The notes beneath the pieces are model-generated. The model saw nothing but the letters and a program-made list of their open reading frames with translations, made no database searches and was not told the DNA's origin. A stretch of DNA of 64,000 nucleotides from NCBI RefSeq assembly GCF_900044055.2, contig NZ_FCOX02000004.1, positions 1 to 64,000 on the forward strand. The letters are read 5' to 3'. The translations under genes were made by a program, and so were the position numbers. Numbering within the stretch: the stretch's first letter is position 1; the number at the start of each line of letters is the position of its first letter. Positions 43,900-52,722 of the stretch are shown here, one piece after another. The stretch is from Caballeronia calidae. Lineage in GTDB: Bacteria; Pseudomonadota; Gammaproteobacteria; Burkholderiales; Burkholderiaceae.

Positions 43900-45327
43900 T
43901 CAGGTAAGGGGGTGAAGTCTCACAGGCATCTTGTTCGGCACCATCGTAAAGGCAGAAATCTCTTCAATTTCCGCCGGGTCGATTGCCAGTTCGATTCTGA
44001 AATGCTTCATCAACATCGATATCACGAGTCTCATCTCCACTCCTGCCAGATAGCGGCCCGGACACACTCGTGGGCCCGCGCCGAATGTCAGGTAAGCCTT
44101 CTGTTCATGCACACCATCGGAAGGATCGCGGGGATGTTTCCAGCGGTCAGGATCGAATACCTCTGGGTGCACGAAATTCTGCGGGTCCAGCATGCCCGGG
44201 CGAGTGAGGAAGAGCATGCGCGTTCCCGCAGGTAGGGCAACGCCACCCAGGCACACTTCGGTTAGCGGCTCGAACGTCTGTATGGCTGCAACAGGCCGCA
44301 GCCTGAGAGCCTCGCTGCATACCGCCTCGCAAAGGTCGAGGTGCTTTAATGAATCGTAGTCCGGACAGATTCGGGATTCACCGAGTGCTGCACATGATTG
44401 TTCGAAGAGCCGATACTGCAAAGACGAATCCCCAGCGATATACATCAGCGCCCAGGCAATTGCATTTGCCGTCGTATCTTCGCCTGCGACCAGAAGCGTC
44501 AATACGTTCGCCGAGATCAGTTCATCGGTCACCGTCGAATCAGGCTCGTTGTGCGCCGCAAGCATGGCTTCGAGCAGATTGTGCGGTGGCGAATCAGGAG
44601 ACTGGCGCATACGCTCACGCGCTCGTTCAATCATTTTCTGAACGTAACGATGCACTTCTACCATTGCCCGCGCGAGCCGCCGGTCGTCCGGCAGCGTGAC
44701 ATAGTGCCAGTAAGGAAATAGCGCCGTGACACGTCTCATGAGCGCCGGCAGTATGAGCGCGAGCTGTTCCTGTATCACACCGCGCTCCTGTTCGAGCGTA
44801 TGCGGGTCCTCGCCGAAGGCAAGCGTACTTGTCACGTCCACGGTGTAGCGCTTGAGGTCGTCGGTCATTTCCAGCGTTCTATTCTCCTTTGCCGCGGTCT
44901 GCAGGCGAACGAGGAAGCGCTCGGTAATCGCCGATAGCGTCGGATAGAAAGCCTTGATATTGGAAAAGGACAGCGCACGCATGATGAGCCGCCGCTGCGG
45001 CTCCCAAGCCGCGCCTTCGGCAGAGAATAGTCCGTTTCCACCAAGTTCTGTCATAGCGGATTCGATTGGCGAGAAACGCCGATACAGGTGTGGACGCTCG
45101 CGCATGACAGTCTGAAACAGGTCCACCTGCGTCCAGACTGTTATCGGAATCGTGCCGAGTTGAACCCTGAACGGCGAACCGTATTGCTTGGCCCAACGCT
45201 CCAGGGTCAAGTGAAGTTTAGCGGGCGCCATCTGGAATAGATTCCCCAGCAGGGGCAACCCCGGTGGGCATGGCAGATCTGCGACAGTCCGCGAACTCCC
45301 GGTCGTCTTGAGTTGAAGGTCTGCCAT
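43900..45327 (-). CDS. Cytochrome P450
   Basis: 475 aa. Heme-binding Cys422 in FGAGPRVCPGRYLAG, I-helix proton-transfer motif AGEDTTANA (about 281-289) and ExxR in EALRLRP (339-342). The Pro-rich start LPCPPGLPLLGNLFQ and overall length resemble CYP102-like, CYP4-like or fatty-acid/terpene hydroxylases that are class II in style, but it is soluble: no N-terminal anchor. GGAGGAAAGC precedes the ATG at 45327. No ferredoxin or reductase gene is nearby. GC content is lower than the neighbours, suggesting acquisition. Substrate unknown. Confidence 0.9.
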   Translation of the reverse strand: MADLQLKTTGSSRTVADLPCPPGLPLLGNLFQMAPAKLHLTLERWAKQYGSPFRVQLGTIPITVWTQVDLFQTVMRERPHLYRRFSPIESAMTELGGNGLFSAEGAAWEPQRRLIMRALSFSNIKAFYPTLSAITERFLVRLQTAAKENRTLEMTDDLKRYTVDVTSTLAFGEDPHTLEQERGVIQEQLALILPALMRRVTALFPYWHYVTLPDDRRLARAMVEVHRYVQKMIERARERMRQSPDSPPHNLLEAMLAAHNEPDSTVTDELISANVLTLLVAGEDTTANAIAWALMYIAGDSSLQYRLFEQSCAALGESRICPDYDSLKHLDLCEAVCSEALRLRPVAAIQTFEPLTEVCLGGVALPAGTRMLFLTRPGMLDPQNFVHPEVFDPDRWKHPRDPSDGVHEQKAYLTFGAGPRVCPGRYLAGVEMRLVISMLMKHFRIELAIDPAEIEEISAFTMVPNKMPVRLHPLT

Positions 45328-45580
45328 GCTTTCCTCCGCTTCGCCCGCCACTACGGGGTGACAACGAGCGTAAAGAACACTCCTGTAGAGAATAGATCAC
45401 GGCCGATTCTGAGACCAGCCTCCTCGTCGAGCGTTGGCCACGGTTAGCGCCTAAGTGACTCTAACCGACACGGAATACCTATCAGTGAAGTCGGCGTGAG
45501 TGTGCCTCGTTGTGTTGCGTGATTCCGAACGATGGTTGCGAGACGGATAACAGGAGGCGACAAGAGCCTTCGCGAATATC

Positions 45581-46495
45581 TCAGCCGACTCGATAACCGG
45601 CGATCCAGTGATAGAGCTGTTCAACTTCTGAACTGAGCGGACGCAGGTCATTGCGCATCAGGAAGTAGCCGCGACCCGGGCGCACACTCAGCGACGACAG
45701 GCGTGCCAGTCTTCCGCTACGGATCTCTTCGTCAAGGAGATGGCGCGTGCCCAACGTCACGCCTCGTCCCTGCGCGGCCGCGTCCACAAGCACGATGTAG
45801 TTGTTGCCATACTCGGTCGCCCGCACGCGGCTCGGTTCAATCCCAAGCGACTTGAACCAGATAGCCCAGTTGATCCAGTTCGGCTGAATGCGTTCATACT
45901 CGAGAAGCACCTGCGATAGCAATGCTTCCGGACCGTCACCGGACAGCGGATGGCTTGCGATATACGCGGGACTCGCCACCGGGAATATCTCCTCCTCGAA
46001 CAACAACTGCGCCGTCCAGTCGGTTCTCTGGCCTGGGTCGTACGCCACGGCCAGATCGACGCTGTCGTCGAACACATCGGAAGGCTGATCCGATGTAATC
46101 GTGCGAATGCTCGCCGCGAAGCTCGGGTTGCGGTCACGGAAGTCCTTCATGACCTCGCTCAGCCAGAAATGCGAGATCGCCGTGTTCGCGGCCAGGGTCA
46201 CCATGCTCGCGCTCCGCTTGACGCTGATCTCGTCGACGGCGTCAGCGAGATAGTTGAACGCTGCGCTGACTTTGCGATGAAGCTGCGTTCCACGCGGCGA
46301 AAGCTGTACCCGTCTCCCCACCCGTTCGAAAAGCACGAATCCGAGCCCCTCCTCGAGCTGGCGGATCTGCTTGCTCACCGCTGCCTGCGAAACGTTCAGT
46401 TCTTCGGCGGCCCGCGTGAAGTTCAACGTCCGAGCCGCTGCCTCGAAAAACATCAGGCTCGTCAGCGGCGGAAGGCGATGACGCAAACTCTTCAT
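45581..46495 (-). CDS. LysR-family regulator, GcvA type
   Basis: 304 aa. Starts RLPPLTSLMFFEAAARTLNFTRAAEELNVSQAAVSKQIRQLEEGLG, the GcvA/AmpR-branch HTH, with effector domain IRTITSDQPSDVFDDSVDLAVAYDPG. A symmetric element overlaps its start codon. Divergent from the DddP-like gene, which it most likely controls; the P450 gene lies 253 bp downstream on the same strand and might also respond. No strong ribosome binding site. Confidence 0.9.
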   Translation of the reverse strand: MKSLRHRLPPLTSLMFFEAAARTLNFTRAAEELNVSQAAVSKQIRQLEEGLGFVLFERVGRRVQLSPRGTQLHRKVSAAFNYLADAVDEISVKRSASMVTLAANTAISHFWLSEVMKDFRDRNPSFAASIRTITSDQPSDVFDDSVDLAVAYDPGQRTDWTAQLLFEEEIFPVASPAYIASHPLSGDGPEALLSQVLLEYERIQPNWINWAIWFKSLGIEPSRVRATEYGNNYIVLVDAAAQGRGVTLGTRHLLDEEIRSGRLARLSSLSVRPGRGYFLMRNDLRPLSSEVEQLYHWIAGYRVG

Positions 46496-46508
46496 AACTC
46501 GTGGTTAT
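46494..46508. promoter_or_regulatory. T-N11-A LysR box at the GcvA-type start
   Basis: ATAACTCGTGGTTAT, perfect 5-bp arms with T-N11-A spacing, overlapping the regulator's start codon. A second ATAAC-N4-GGTT occurs at 46618-46630, closer to the divergent gene. Confidence 0.5.
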
Positions 46509-46656
46509 CAATGGACATGAGATTTCATCTGTGTACAGAGAAATCGGCGCCTCGTAAAGTGATTTCTACGCGATGCACCAGGCGCTTCAGAGCGTCGGGG
46601 CGGGCGCGATGCGACTCATAACCAGAGGTTGGTATTTTCCCCACTTGGATGTCTCT

Positions 46657-47913
46657 ATGACAACGCTGAACTGGCACCGCGAGCGCCACGATCTTTCCAA
46701 TATTCAATCGCTCGATCGCTCTTCGCACGACTCCGACATCGACCTTCCGTCAGTGCGCGCGTATCGCCTTGGCAGAGTCCGGGCCGAGATGCGAAAGCGC
46801 GACATCGCCGCCTTGATCATCAGCGACCCGGTGAATATCCGGTACGCGACAGGCGCGCGCAACATGCAGATCTTTTGCGCCCGCAATACGCCGTCGCGCT
46901 ATCTCATCGTCACGGAAAACCGGACGATTCTGTTCGAGTTCACCGGATGCGCGCACCTGGCCGACGGCCTCGAGACCATCGACGAGGTTCGTGCATCGTC
47001 GACCGCCAGTTTCGTTGCGGCAGGCCCGGCCATCGTGGCGCGGGAAAAGGCATGGGCGGCCGACATGGCGGCCACGCTGACGGAACTCGTCGGACCCGAG
47101 CCCACGGTCGGCATCGAGCGCATGAATGCCGGAGCGGCGCTTGCGCTTGCCGGGCATGGCGTGCGCCTCGTGGACGCCCAGGAGCCGATCGAGATGGCGC
47201 GCGCGATCAAGTCGGCGGAGGAACTGAAGTGCGTCATCGCTTCCCTGCGGGCGACGGAAGTCGCGGTCGGGAAGCTTCGGGACGCGATTCGGCCAGGCAT
47301 GTCAGAGAACGAACTGTGGTCCGTGCTGCATCAATCGGTTATTGCGCAGGACGGGGACTACGTCGAGACGCGCTTGTTGAGTGCAGGGCGCCGAACGAAC
47401 CCGTGGTTTCAGGAAACATCGAATCATGTGATCGAACCGAACCGGCTGATCGCACTGGACACCGATGTCGTCGGCTGTCATGGCTACTACTCCGACTTTT
47501 CCCGCACCTTTCACGCCGGGCCGGACAAGCCGAGCGAGAACCAGCGCACGATCTACAAGCTCGCTCACGAGCAGGTGCATCACAACATCGAGATCATCCG
47601 GCCAGGCATGACGTTCAGGGAATACAGCGACAAGGCCTGGAATATCCCGGACACGTATCACGCGAATCGCTATTACCTGTCGGCGCACGGGTGCGGTATG
47701 ACCGGCGAATATCCGTACCTCTACCATCACGCGGACTTCCCCGCATCGGGCTATGACGGCGAGATCCAGCCGGGCATGACGCTGTGCGTCGAGAGCTATA
47801 TCGGCGAGGAGGGAGGACAGGAAGGCGTGAAGCTCGAGCAGCAGTTGCTCGTGACGGAGACGGGAACGCGCCTGCTATCGCTTTTTCCGTTCGAAGAAGC
47901 CTTGCTGCGATAA
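46657..47913 (+). CDS. M24-family protein resembling DMSP lyase DddP
   Basis: 418 aa. An N-terminal creatinase-like domain (about 30-180) and a C-terminal pita-bread M24 domain. Metal ligands expected in DddP and M24 peptidases are present: Asp268/Asp270 (ALDTD), Asp280 (YSDFSR), His344 (SAHGCGM), Glu379 (CVESY) and Glu394 (VKLEQQ). Two stretches, ETRLLSAGRRTNPWFQE and the C-terminal LLVTETGTRLLSLFPFEEAL, closely follow marine DddP, more so than Xaa-Pro aminopeptidases. DddP splits dimethylsulfoniopropionate to acrylate and DMS; activity here is inferred. The ATG at 46657 has no clear binding site. Next to a betaine-binding protein, supporting a DMSP- or betaine-like substrate. Confidence 0.78.
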   Translation: MTTLNWHRERHDLSNIQSLDRSSHDSDIDLPSVRAYRLGRVRAEMRKRDIAALIISDPVNIRYATGARNMQIFCARNTPSRYLIVTENRTILFEFTGCAHLADGLETIDEVRASSTASFVAAGPAIVAREKAWAADMAATLTELVGPEPTVGIERMNAGAALALAGHGVRLVDAQEPIEMARAIKSAEELKCVIASLRATEVAVGKLRDAIRPGMSENELWSVLHQSVIAQDGDYVETRLLSAGRRTNPWFQETSNHVIEPNRLIALDTDVVGCHGYYSDFSRTFHAGPDKPSENQRTIYKLAHEQVHHNIEIIRPGMTFREYSDKAWNIPDTYHANRYYLSAHGCGMTGEYPYLYHHADFPASGYDGEIQPGMTLCVESYIGEEGGQEGVKLEQQLLVTETGTRLLSLFPFEEALLR

Positions 47914-47962
47914 ACACGCCGCATGTCGCGGCTGATTTCAACCCTCGATTGGAAGCGTAGAA

Positions 47963-48826
47963 ATGACCAGGTTCTCAGGTTGGTTCAAGTGGCTGCTGCC
48001 CGTAGTTTTTCTCGTTTCGGGCGCCATCGCGCGTGCGGACGAAGAGCCGATCACGATCGGCGTGAACAACTGGGCGGAGAACATTGCCGTCGCGAATATG
48101 TGGAAGCTTCTTCTCGACGAGAAGGGCATCAAGGTCCGCCTGCAGAACGCGGACAAGGCGCTCATCTACAACAGCGTCGCGCAGGGGAAAATCGACCTGA
48201 CTTTCGAAGTCTGGCTCCCCTCAGGCGACAAGCCCGCGTTCGACAAGGTCAAAGACAGGGTCGTGCAGATCGGGCCGTGGTTCAAGGAGGCCAATCTGGG
48301 CCTCGTTGTGCCTGACTATGTTGCCGTCGACAGCATCGACCAGTTGAATGCCAGCAAAAGTGTCATGGCGACCAGTGGCCGCCCGAAGATCGTCGGCATC
48401 GATTCCGGCAGCAGCCTCATGCAGTTGACGGAGAAAGCGAAGACGACCTATCAGCTCGACTATGACGTTCAGTCATCGTCCGAGTCCGCGATGGTGCTGT
48501 CGCTCGAACGAGCGATCCAGCGCAAGGAGCCTATCGTCGTGACGCTCTGGAAACCTCACTGGATCTGGTCCAAATACAAGCTCAAGTATCTGAAGGATCC
48601 GAAAGGCGCATACGGTTCGACAGACTCGATCTATGGAATCGAAACTCAAGCGTTCAAGAAGCAGCATCCCGACGTCGGGCGGTGGTTGCAGCAATGGAAG
48701 ATGGACGACGACTCGCTGGGAAGCCTGATGTCGGAAATCATCAAGCAAGGGGTGTCGAACCCGGAGAAAGGTGCCAAGGCCTGGATCGATGCGAATCGTC
48801 CGCTGGTTCAGCAGTGGACGAAGTAA
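47963..48826 (+). CDS. Glycine-betaine/proline-type ABC substrate-binding protein (OpuAC)
   Basis: 287 aa with a signal peptide (WLLPVVFLVSGAIARA, cleavage about residue 25). OpuAC fold: ITIGVNNWAENIAVANMWKLLLDEKG, IDLTFEVWLPSGDK, GIDSGSSLMQLTEKA, and VTLWKPHWIWSKYKLKYLKDP. The Trp residues that cage quaternary ammonium or sulfonium groups (W in NNWAEN, EVWLP, LWKPHW) are present. No permease or ATPase follows, so it must use a transporter encoded elsewhere or has been separated from it. 49 bp after the DddP-like gene. Confidence 0.88.
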   Translation: MTRFSGWFKWLLPVVFLVSGAIARADEEPITIGVNNWAENIAVANMWKLLLDEKGIKVRLQNADKALIYNSVAQGKIDLTFEVWLPSGDKPAFDKVKDRVVQIGPWFKEANLGLVVPDYVAVDSIDQLNASKSVMATSGRPKIVGIDSGSSLMQLTEKAKTTYQLDYDVQSSSESAMVLSLERAIQRKEPIVVTLWKPHWIWSKYKLKYLKDPKGAYGSTDSIYGIETQAFKKQHPDVGRWLQQWKMDDDSLGSLMSEIIKQGVSNPEKGAKAWIDANRPLVQQWTK

Positions 48827-48905
48827 GCCGGCTCGACAGGACGGTGAACCACGACGCCTCGCCGCCCGGTTTGCGTCAATACCCACTTCTTTCTTCACAT
48901 CCGAC

Positions 48906-49223
48906 ATGAACGCTTCGAACACGATTCCGACCATTTCCAGGGAACGAGCGCCGGCCGACATCGAACGCACGACCGGCGACTGGAAAACCTGGCGTTGCGA
49001 CAGCAAGGTATTCCAGCATCGCTATGTACCGGGCGCGACGTTCTACGTGGTAAAGGGCCGCGCTCGGCTGACCTTCGCGCATGGCGCACAACTCGACATC
49101 GAAGCCGGAGACTTCGTCTCCATCGGCGACGGTGCGCAGGCGGTGTGGGATATCTCCGTACCCGTCGAAACGCGCTACACGTATCACGACGATCGCGGCG
49201 CAACCACAGGGGCTCGATCATGA
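48906..49223 (+). CDS. Small cupin protein
   Basis: 105 aa, single cupin_3/EutQ-like barrel: DWKTWRCDSKVFQHRYVPGATFYVVKGRARLTFAHGAQ, LDIEAGDFVSIGDGAQAVWDISVPVETRYTYHD. A His/Glu metal set is incomplete by eye, as in many of these. DMSP lyases DddL/Q/W are also cupins but larger; this one is closer to ureidoglycine aminohydrolase-like or accessory cupins. Its stop overlaps the GMC start (ATGA). No ribosome binding site is seen. Confidence 0.75.
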   Translation: MNASNTIPTISRERAPADIERTTGDWKTWRCDSKVFQHRYVPGATFYVVKGRARLTFAHGAQLDIEAGDFVSIGDGAQAVWDISVPVETRYTYHDDRGATTGARS

Positions 49224-50854
49224 GCGAGGCTTTGGAGTTCGACTATGTGATCGGCGGAGCGGGCTCGGCCGGCTGCGTGCTCGCGCGCCGGCTGGCCGAT
49301 GCCGGTAATCGGGTGCTGCTGATCGAAGCAGGTCCGCGTGACAATTCGTGGGTGATCCGTATGCCCGCTGGCCTGAGATCGATTTTCAAGCCGAGCTCGC
49401 GATACAACTACTGGTTCGAGACCGAGCCGCAGCGGAACCTCGACAACCGCCGCATCCAGCAGCCGCGTGGCCGTGTTCTCGGCGGTTCATCATCGATCAA
49501 CGGCATGACATGGCTTCGCGGCCATCCGCTCGACTATGAACGCTGGGAGCAGGAAGGCGCTACGAACTGGGGCTGGAAGGATTGCCTGCCGTACTTCCGG
49601 AAGATCGAGCGGAGCGACGTCAGCAGCGCTTATCGAGGCACCGACGGTTTCATTCATGCCCAGCGTCAGGAGCATCTCTGTCCGCTCAACCAGGCCTTCC
49701 TCGATGCGGGCGTCGAAGCCGGCTTTCCGCTCACCGACGACGTGAACTGATATCGCCAGGAGGGTGTGTCGCGCTTCGAGATGAGCGTCGATCACGGTAT
49801 TCGCAACAGCGCATCGTACGGCTACCTTCACTCGCGCAAGGACGACGGAAAACTTGCGATCTGGACGCAGAGCGCGCTGAAGCAGATCAACTTCACCGGC
49901 AACCGCGCGACCGGATTCAAGGTGCTGCACGGCGGCGCTGTCGTGAACGTCAATGCGCGTAAGGAGACGCTGCTTTGCGCGGGTGTATTCGGTTCCCCGC
50001 AATTGCTGATGTTGTCGGGAATCGGGCCGGTCGATCATCTGGTGGAGCACGGCATAATCCCGAGAGTCGAGTTGCCCGGGGTCGGCGAAAATCTGCAGGA
50101 CCATCTGGAATGTCATATTCAGATCGAGACCAGGGAGCCTGTTTCGCTCAACCGCGAACTGCAGCTTCATCGGATGCTGTGGGCTGGCATGCAATGGTTT
50201 GGCTTCAAGTCGGGTGTTGCGGCTGTCAACCAGTGTCATGTCGGCGCCTTTCTGAAGAGCGCCCCTGACATTGCGCATCCGGATATCCAGTTTCACTTCT
50301 TTCCGGTGTTCTTCAACAAGGACTGGATACCCACGCGGCACACGAATGGATATCGCATCGGAGTAGGTCCGATGCGCCCGACCAGTCGTGGGCGTGTCCG
50401 GCTCAGGTCGAGGCAGGCGGGCGACGCGCTTTCGATCGATCCGAATTACATGGACACCGCGGAAGACTGGCGCGTGATGCGCGAGTCGGTAAGGCTCGGC
50501 CTGCTGTTTGCACGGCAACCTGCCTTCCGTCGCTTTCACTATCGCGAGGACATGCCGGGTGTCGATGTGAGCGAAACGGCTGCCATCGACGAGTTCATCA
50601 GGCTGGATGCGTCGAGCGCGTATCACCCTTGTGGAACGTGCAAGATGGGAGCGAAGCATGACGAGTCGGCCGTCGTGGGTCCGGACCTGAAAGTAAAGGG
50701 GGTAGAGCGACTGCGTGTCATCGACGCATCGGTCATGCCGTCGGTGCCAAGCGCGAACATCAATGCGGCGACGATCATGCTGGCCGAGCGGGCAAGTGAT
50801 ATTTTGCTCGGGAGACCAACGATGCAGGCCGAACCCCCAAAGTTCGTTGCCTGA
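49220..50854 (+). pseudogene. GMC oxidoreductase (choline-dehydrogenase-like) with in-frame TGA
   Basis: 544 codons, normal length for BetA-type GMC flavoproteins. FAD site IGGAGSAGCVLARRLADAGNR at the start, RGRVLGGSSSINGMTWLRG, and the C-terminal active-site region SSAYHPCGTCKMG and PSVPSANINAATIMLAERASD are all intact. Codon 177 (49748-49750) is TGA, where homologues have Gly (context DDVN-stop-YRQEGVSRFEM); a single GGA-to-TGA change explains it. The frame is otherwise open to 50854. It is either a recently inactivated gene, a sequencing error, or read through. Translationally coupled to the cupin. Would oxidise a choline-like alcohol. Confidence 0.88.
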
Positions 50855-51169
50855 CTGGTATCTGTCGATCGAACTTGGAAGGACACCCGCTGGTGCTGAG
50901 GTCAATGGACCTGCATGCCTTCGAATGGCTGTTCCAGTTTGGTCAGCAGCCGGAGGAGGCTTGCTATATCAAAGGGCAGCTGAGGGTCGTGAGCGTGAGT
51001 TCGCTGACGCAGACAGTGGCAGTCCTGCCGTGCGACACCGCCATGCTCAGCCAAAGGCAACCGGTCTCTATGTCGGTTAAGGCCGAATCGTGCGCATAGT
51101 TTGTCCGGCAGGGAGACGGCAGGCAACGCACGCTGGGCCGTACAGGCTAGCATCAAGTGCCGCGACGTC
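50855..51169. other. Intergenic stretch after the GMC gene
   Basis: No supported gene. A frame at 50875-51099 (plus) has no binding site and unfamiliar composition. The region contains no clear terminator. Confidence 0.4.
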
Positions 51170-52546
51170 TCAACGCGCCAGGGCCTTTGTGAATCGAGGG
51201 TCGCCAAGATACGCGACGTTGAAACGAAACCACGGCGACACGCTGTTCGCATGCGCCGAGAAGATCGTCCCGGGCGCGAGAATCACGTGCTTTTCCAGCA
51301 TCTCCCTGGCGAACGCGATCGAATCGTCGCGCCCGGGCAAACGCGCCCATAGATAAAGGCTCTGATCGCTGACCTTGAAGATGGTCGCGTTCAGACGCGT
51401 CAGGGCTTCGACACCCGTCGCCGTCGCGCGCTTGAGCCTGTCCTGCAAGCGGTTCGTGTGACGCAGAAAGTGCCCATCGCTGACGATCGCGTCGAGCGTG
51501 CGCTCGCAGTATTCGCTGCTGCTCACGTGCGTGAGCATCTTCACATCGGCGAGATCGCTGGCAAGATCGGCATCGCAGGCGAGAAAGCCCACGCGCAGCG
51601 CCGCCGACACCGACTTGGAAAAGCTGCCGATATAAATCGTGCGGCGCAGTTGATCGAGTGCGCTGATGCGCGTGGCCGAACGCGGCTTCAGATCGGCAAG
51701 CGCGTCGTTCTCCACGACGATCAGATCGTGCGCCTCCGCGAGCTGCAGAATGCGATGCGCCTTCGCCGCGCTGATATCGGTCGCGGTCGGATTGTGCCCG
51801 ACCGATTGCGTGAAAAAGAGCCGTGGCCGATGCGTCTTCAAACGCTCTTCGAGCGCCGCGATATCCGGCCCGTCGACGCCGCGCGGCACGCCGACGATAT
51901 TCGCGCCGGACAGTTTGAGCTTGCCGAAGAGCGCGTAATAACCGGGATCGTCGACGAGCACGGTGTCGCCCGCGCGCACGAAGTAGCGCACGACCATGTC
52001 CATCGCCTGATTCGCGCCGTGCGTGAGGACGATCTGTTGCGGCGCAGCCTCGATCTCATAGCCGGCGAGCTTCTGCTGCAAGTGCTGGCGCAAAGGCAGA
52101 TAGCCGAAGCGGCTGCCATAGCGAAAGAGCGAGGCGACACCGGTGCGCACCACGCGCTGATGGAAGTGATCCAGCCGCGTCTCTTCGAGCCAGGCGACCG
52201 GCGGAAATCCTTCGCCGAGATTGAGAAAGTCCGGCTTGCTCTGCAACTGCTCACGCATGAGCCAGACCGAATCCATTGCGCGATCGAGCGTCGGCGCATC
52301 TTCGTCCTGCTGCTGCGGCTTCGCCACGCTCGCGACATAAAAGCCCGCGCCGCGACGAGGCTCGATGAGTCCGTTCGCCGTCAGCATGTCGAACGCGCTG
52401 ATGACCGTGTTCTTCGCGCAGCCATTCGCCTCGGCGTATTCCCTGATCGACGGGAGTTTGTCTCCCGCGCGCAAGACACCTTCGGTGATCTGTCTGGCGA
52501 GATTGTCCGCGAGTGTCGCCGACAGACTCGGCTTCTCATGTCGCAT
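51170..52546 (-). CDS. MocR/PdxR-type regulator (GntR HTH fused to aminotransferase fold)
   Basis: 458 aa. N-terminal GntR winged helix (about 8-72: [44 protein letters not shown]), linker, then a fold-type I aminotransferase domain with the PLP lysine K311 ([15 protein letters not shown]), plus HGANQAMD and the N-P-T of HNPTATD. MocR proteins bind direct repeats and often control PLP, GABA or taurine genes. Here it is divergent from HMG-CoA reductase, with TGGGTACAGT repeats between, an unusual target. Confidence 0.9.
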   Translation of the reverse strand: MRHEKPSLSATLADNLARQITEGVLRAGDKLPSIREYAEANGCAKNTVISAFDMLTANGLIEPRRGAGFYVASVAKPQQQDEDAPTLDRAMDSVWLMREQLQSKPDFLNLGEGFPPVAWLEETRLDHFHQRVVRTGVASLFRYGSRFGYLPLRQHLQQKLAGYEIEAAPQQIVLTHGANQAMDMVVRYFVRAGDTVLVDDPGYYALFGKLKLSGANIVGVPRGVDGPDIAALEERLKTHRPRLFFTQSVGHNPTATDISAAKAHRILQLAEAHDLIVVENDALADLKPRSATRISALDQLRRTIYIGSFSKSVSAALRVGFLACDADLASDLADVKMLTHVSSSEYCERTLDAIVSDGHFLRHTNRLQDRLKRATATGVEALTRLNATIFKVSDQSLYLWARLPGRDDSIAFAREMLEKHVILAPGTIFSAHANSVSPWFRFNVAYLGDPRFTKALAR

Positions 52547-52581
52547 CGTATTGGCCTGCTCTAAAAGTCACACGACCGTAC

Positions 52582-52635
52582 TGGGTACAGTGTGTTCACT
52601 GTTTGCCGAAATTGTACCTTTCAAATGGGTACAGT
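52582..52635 (+). promoter_or_regulatory. MocR-type direct-repeat operator
   Basis: TGGGTACAGT occurs twice as an exact direct repeat (52582-52591 and 52626-52635), 44 bp apart, about four helical turns. An inverted half site TTGTACC (52612-52618) lies between. The second copy falls just upstream of the -10 box TATTAT (52641-52646) of the HMG-CoA reductase operon. Confidence 0.65.
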
Positions 52636-52640
52636 CAGCC

Positions 52641-52646
52641 TATTAT
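52641..52646 (+). promoter_or_regulatory. -10 box of the HMG-CoA reductase operon
   Basis: TATTAT, five of six matches to TATAAT, 77 bp before the reductase start. No good -35 is visible at the proper distance, as expected for an activator-dependent promoter. Confidence 0.45.
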
Positions 52647-52722
52647 TCGCCCATCCGGTGCGTCGCTGCAAGCGGCGCAAAAAGACAGTCAAAGCACACA
52701 TCCAGACAGCAGAGGAAGACAC

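Noticed and set aside
50875..51099. 74-aa plus-strand frame after the GMC gene
   Set aside because: No start signal and no recognisable motif; frames on the other strand are equally long.
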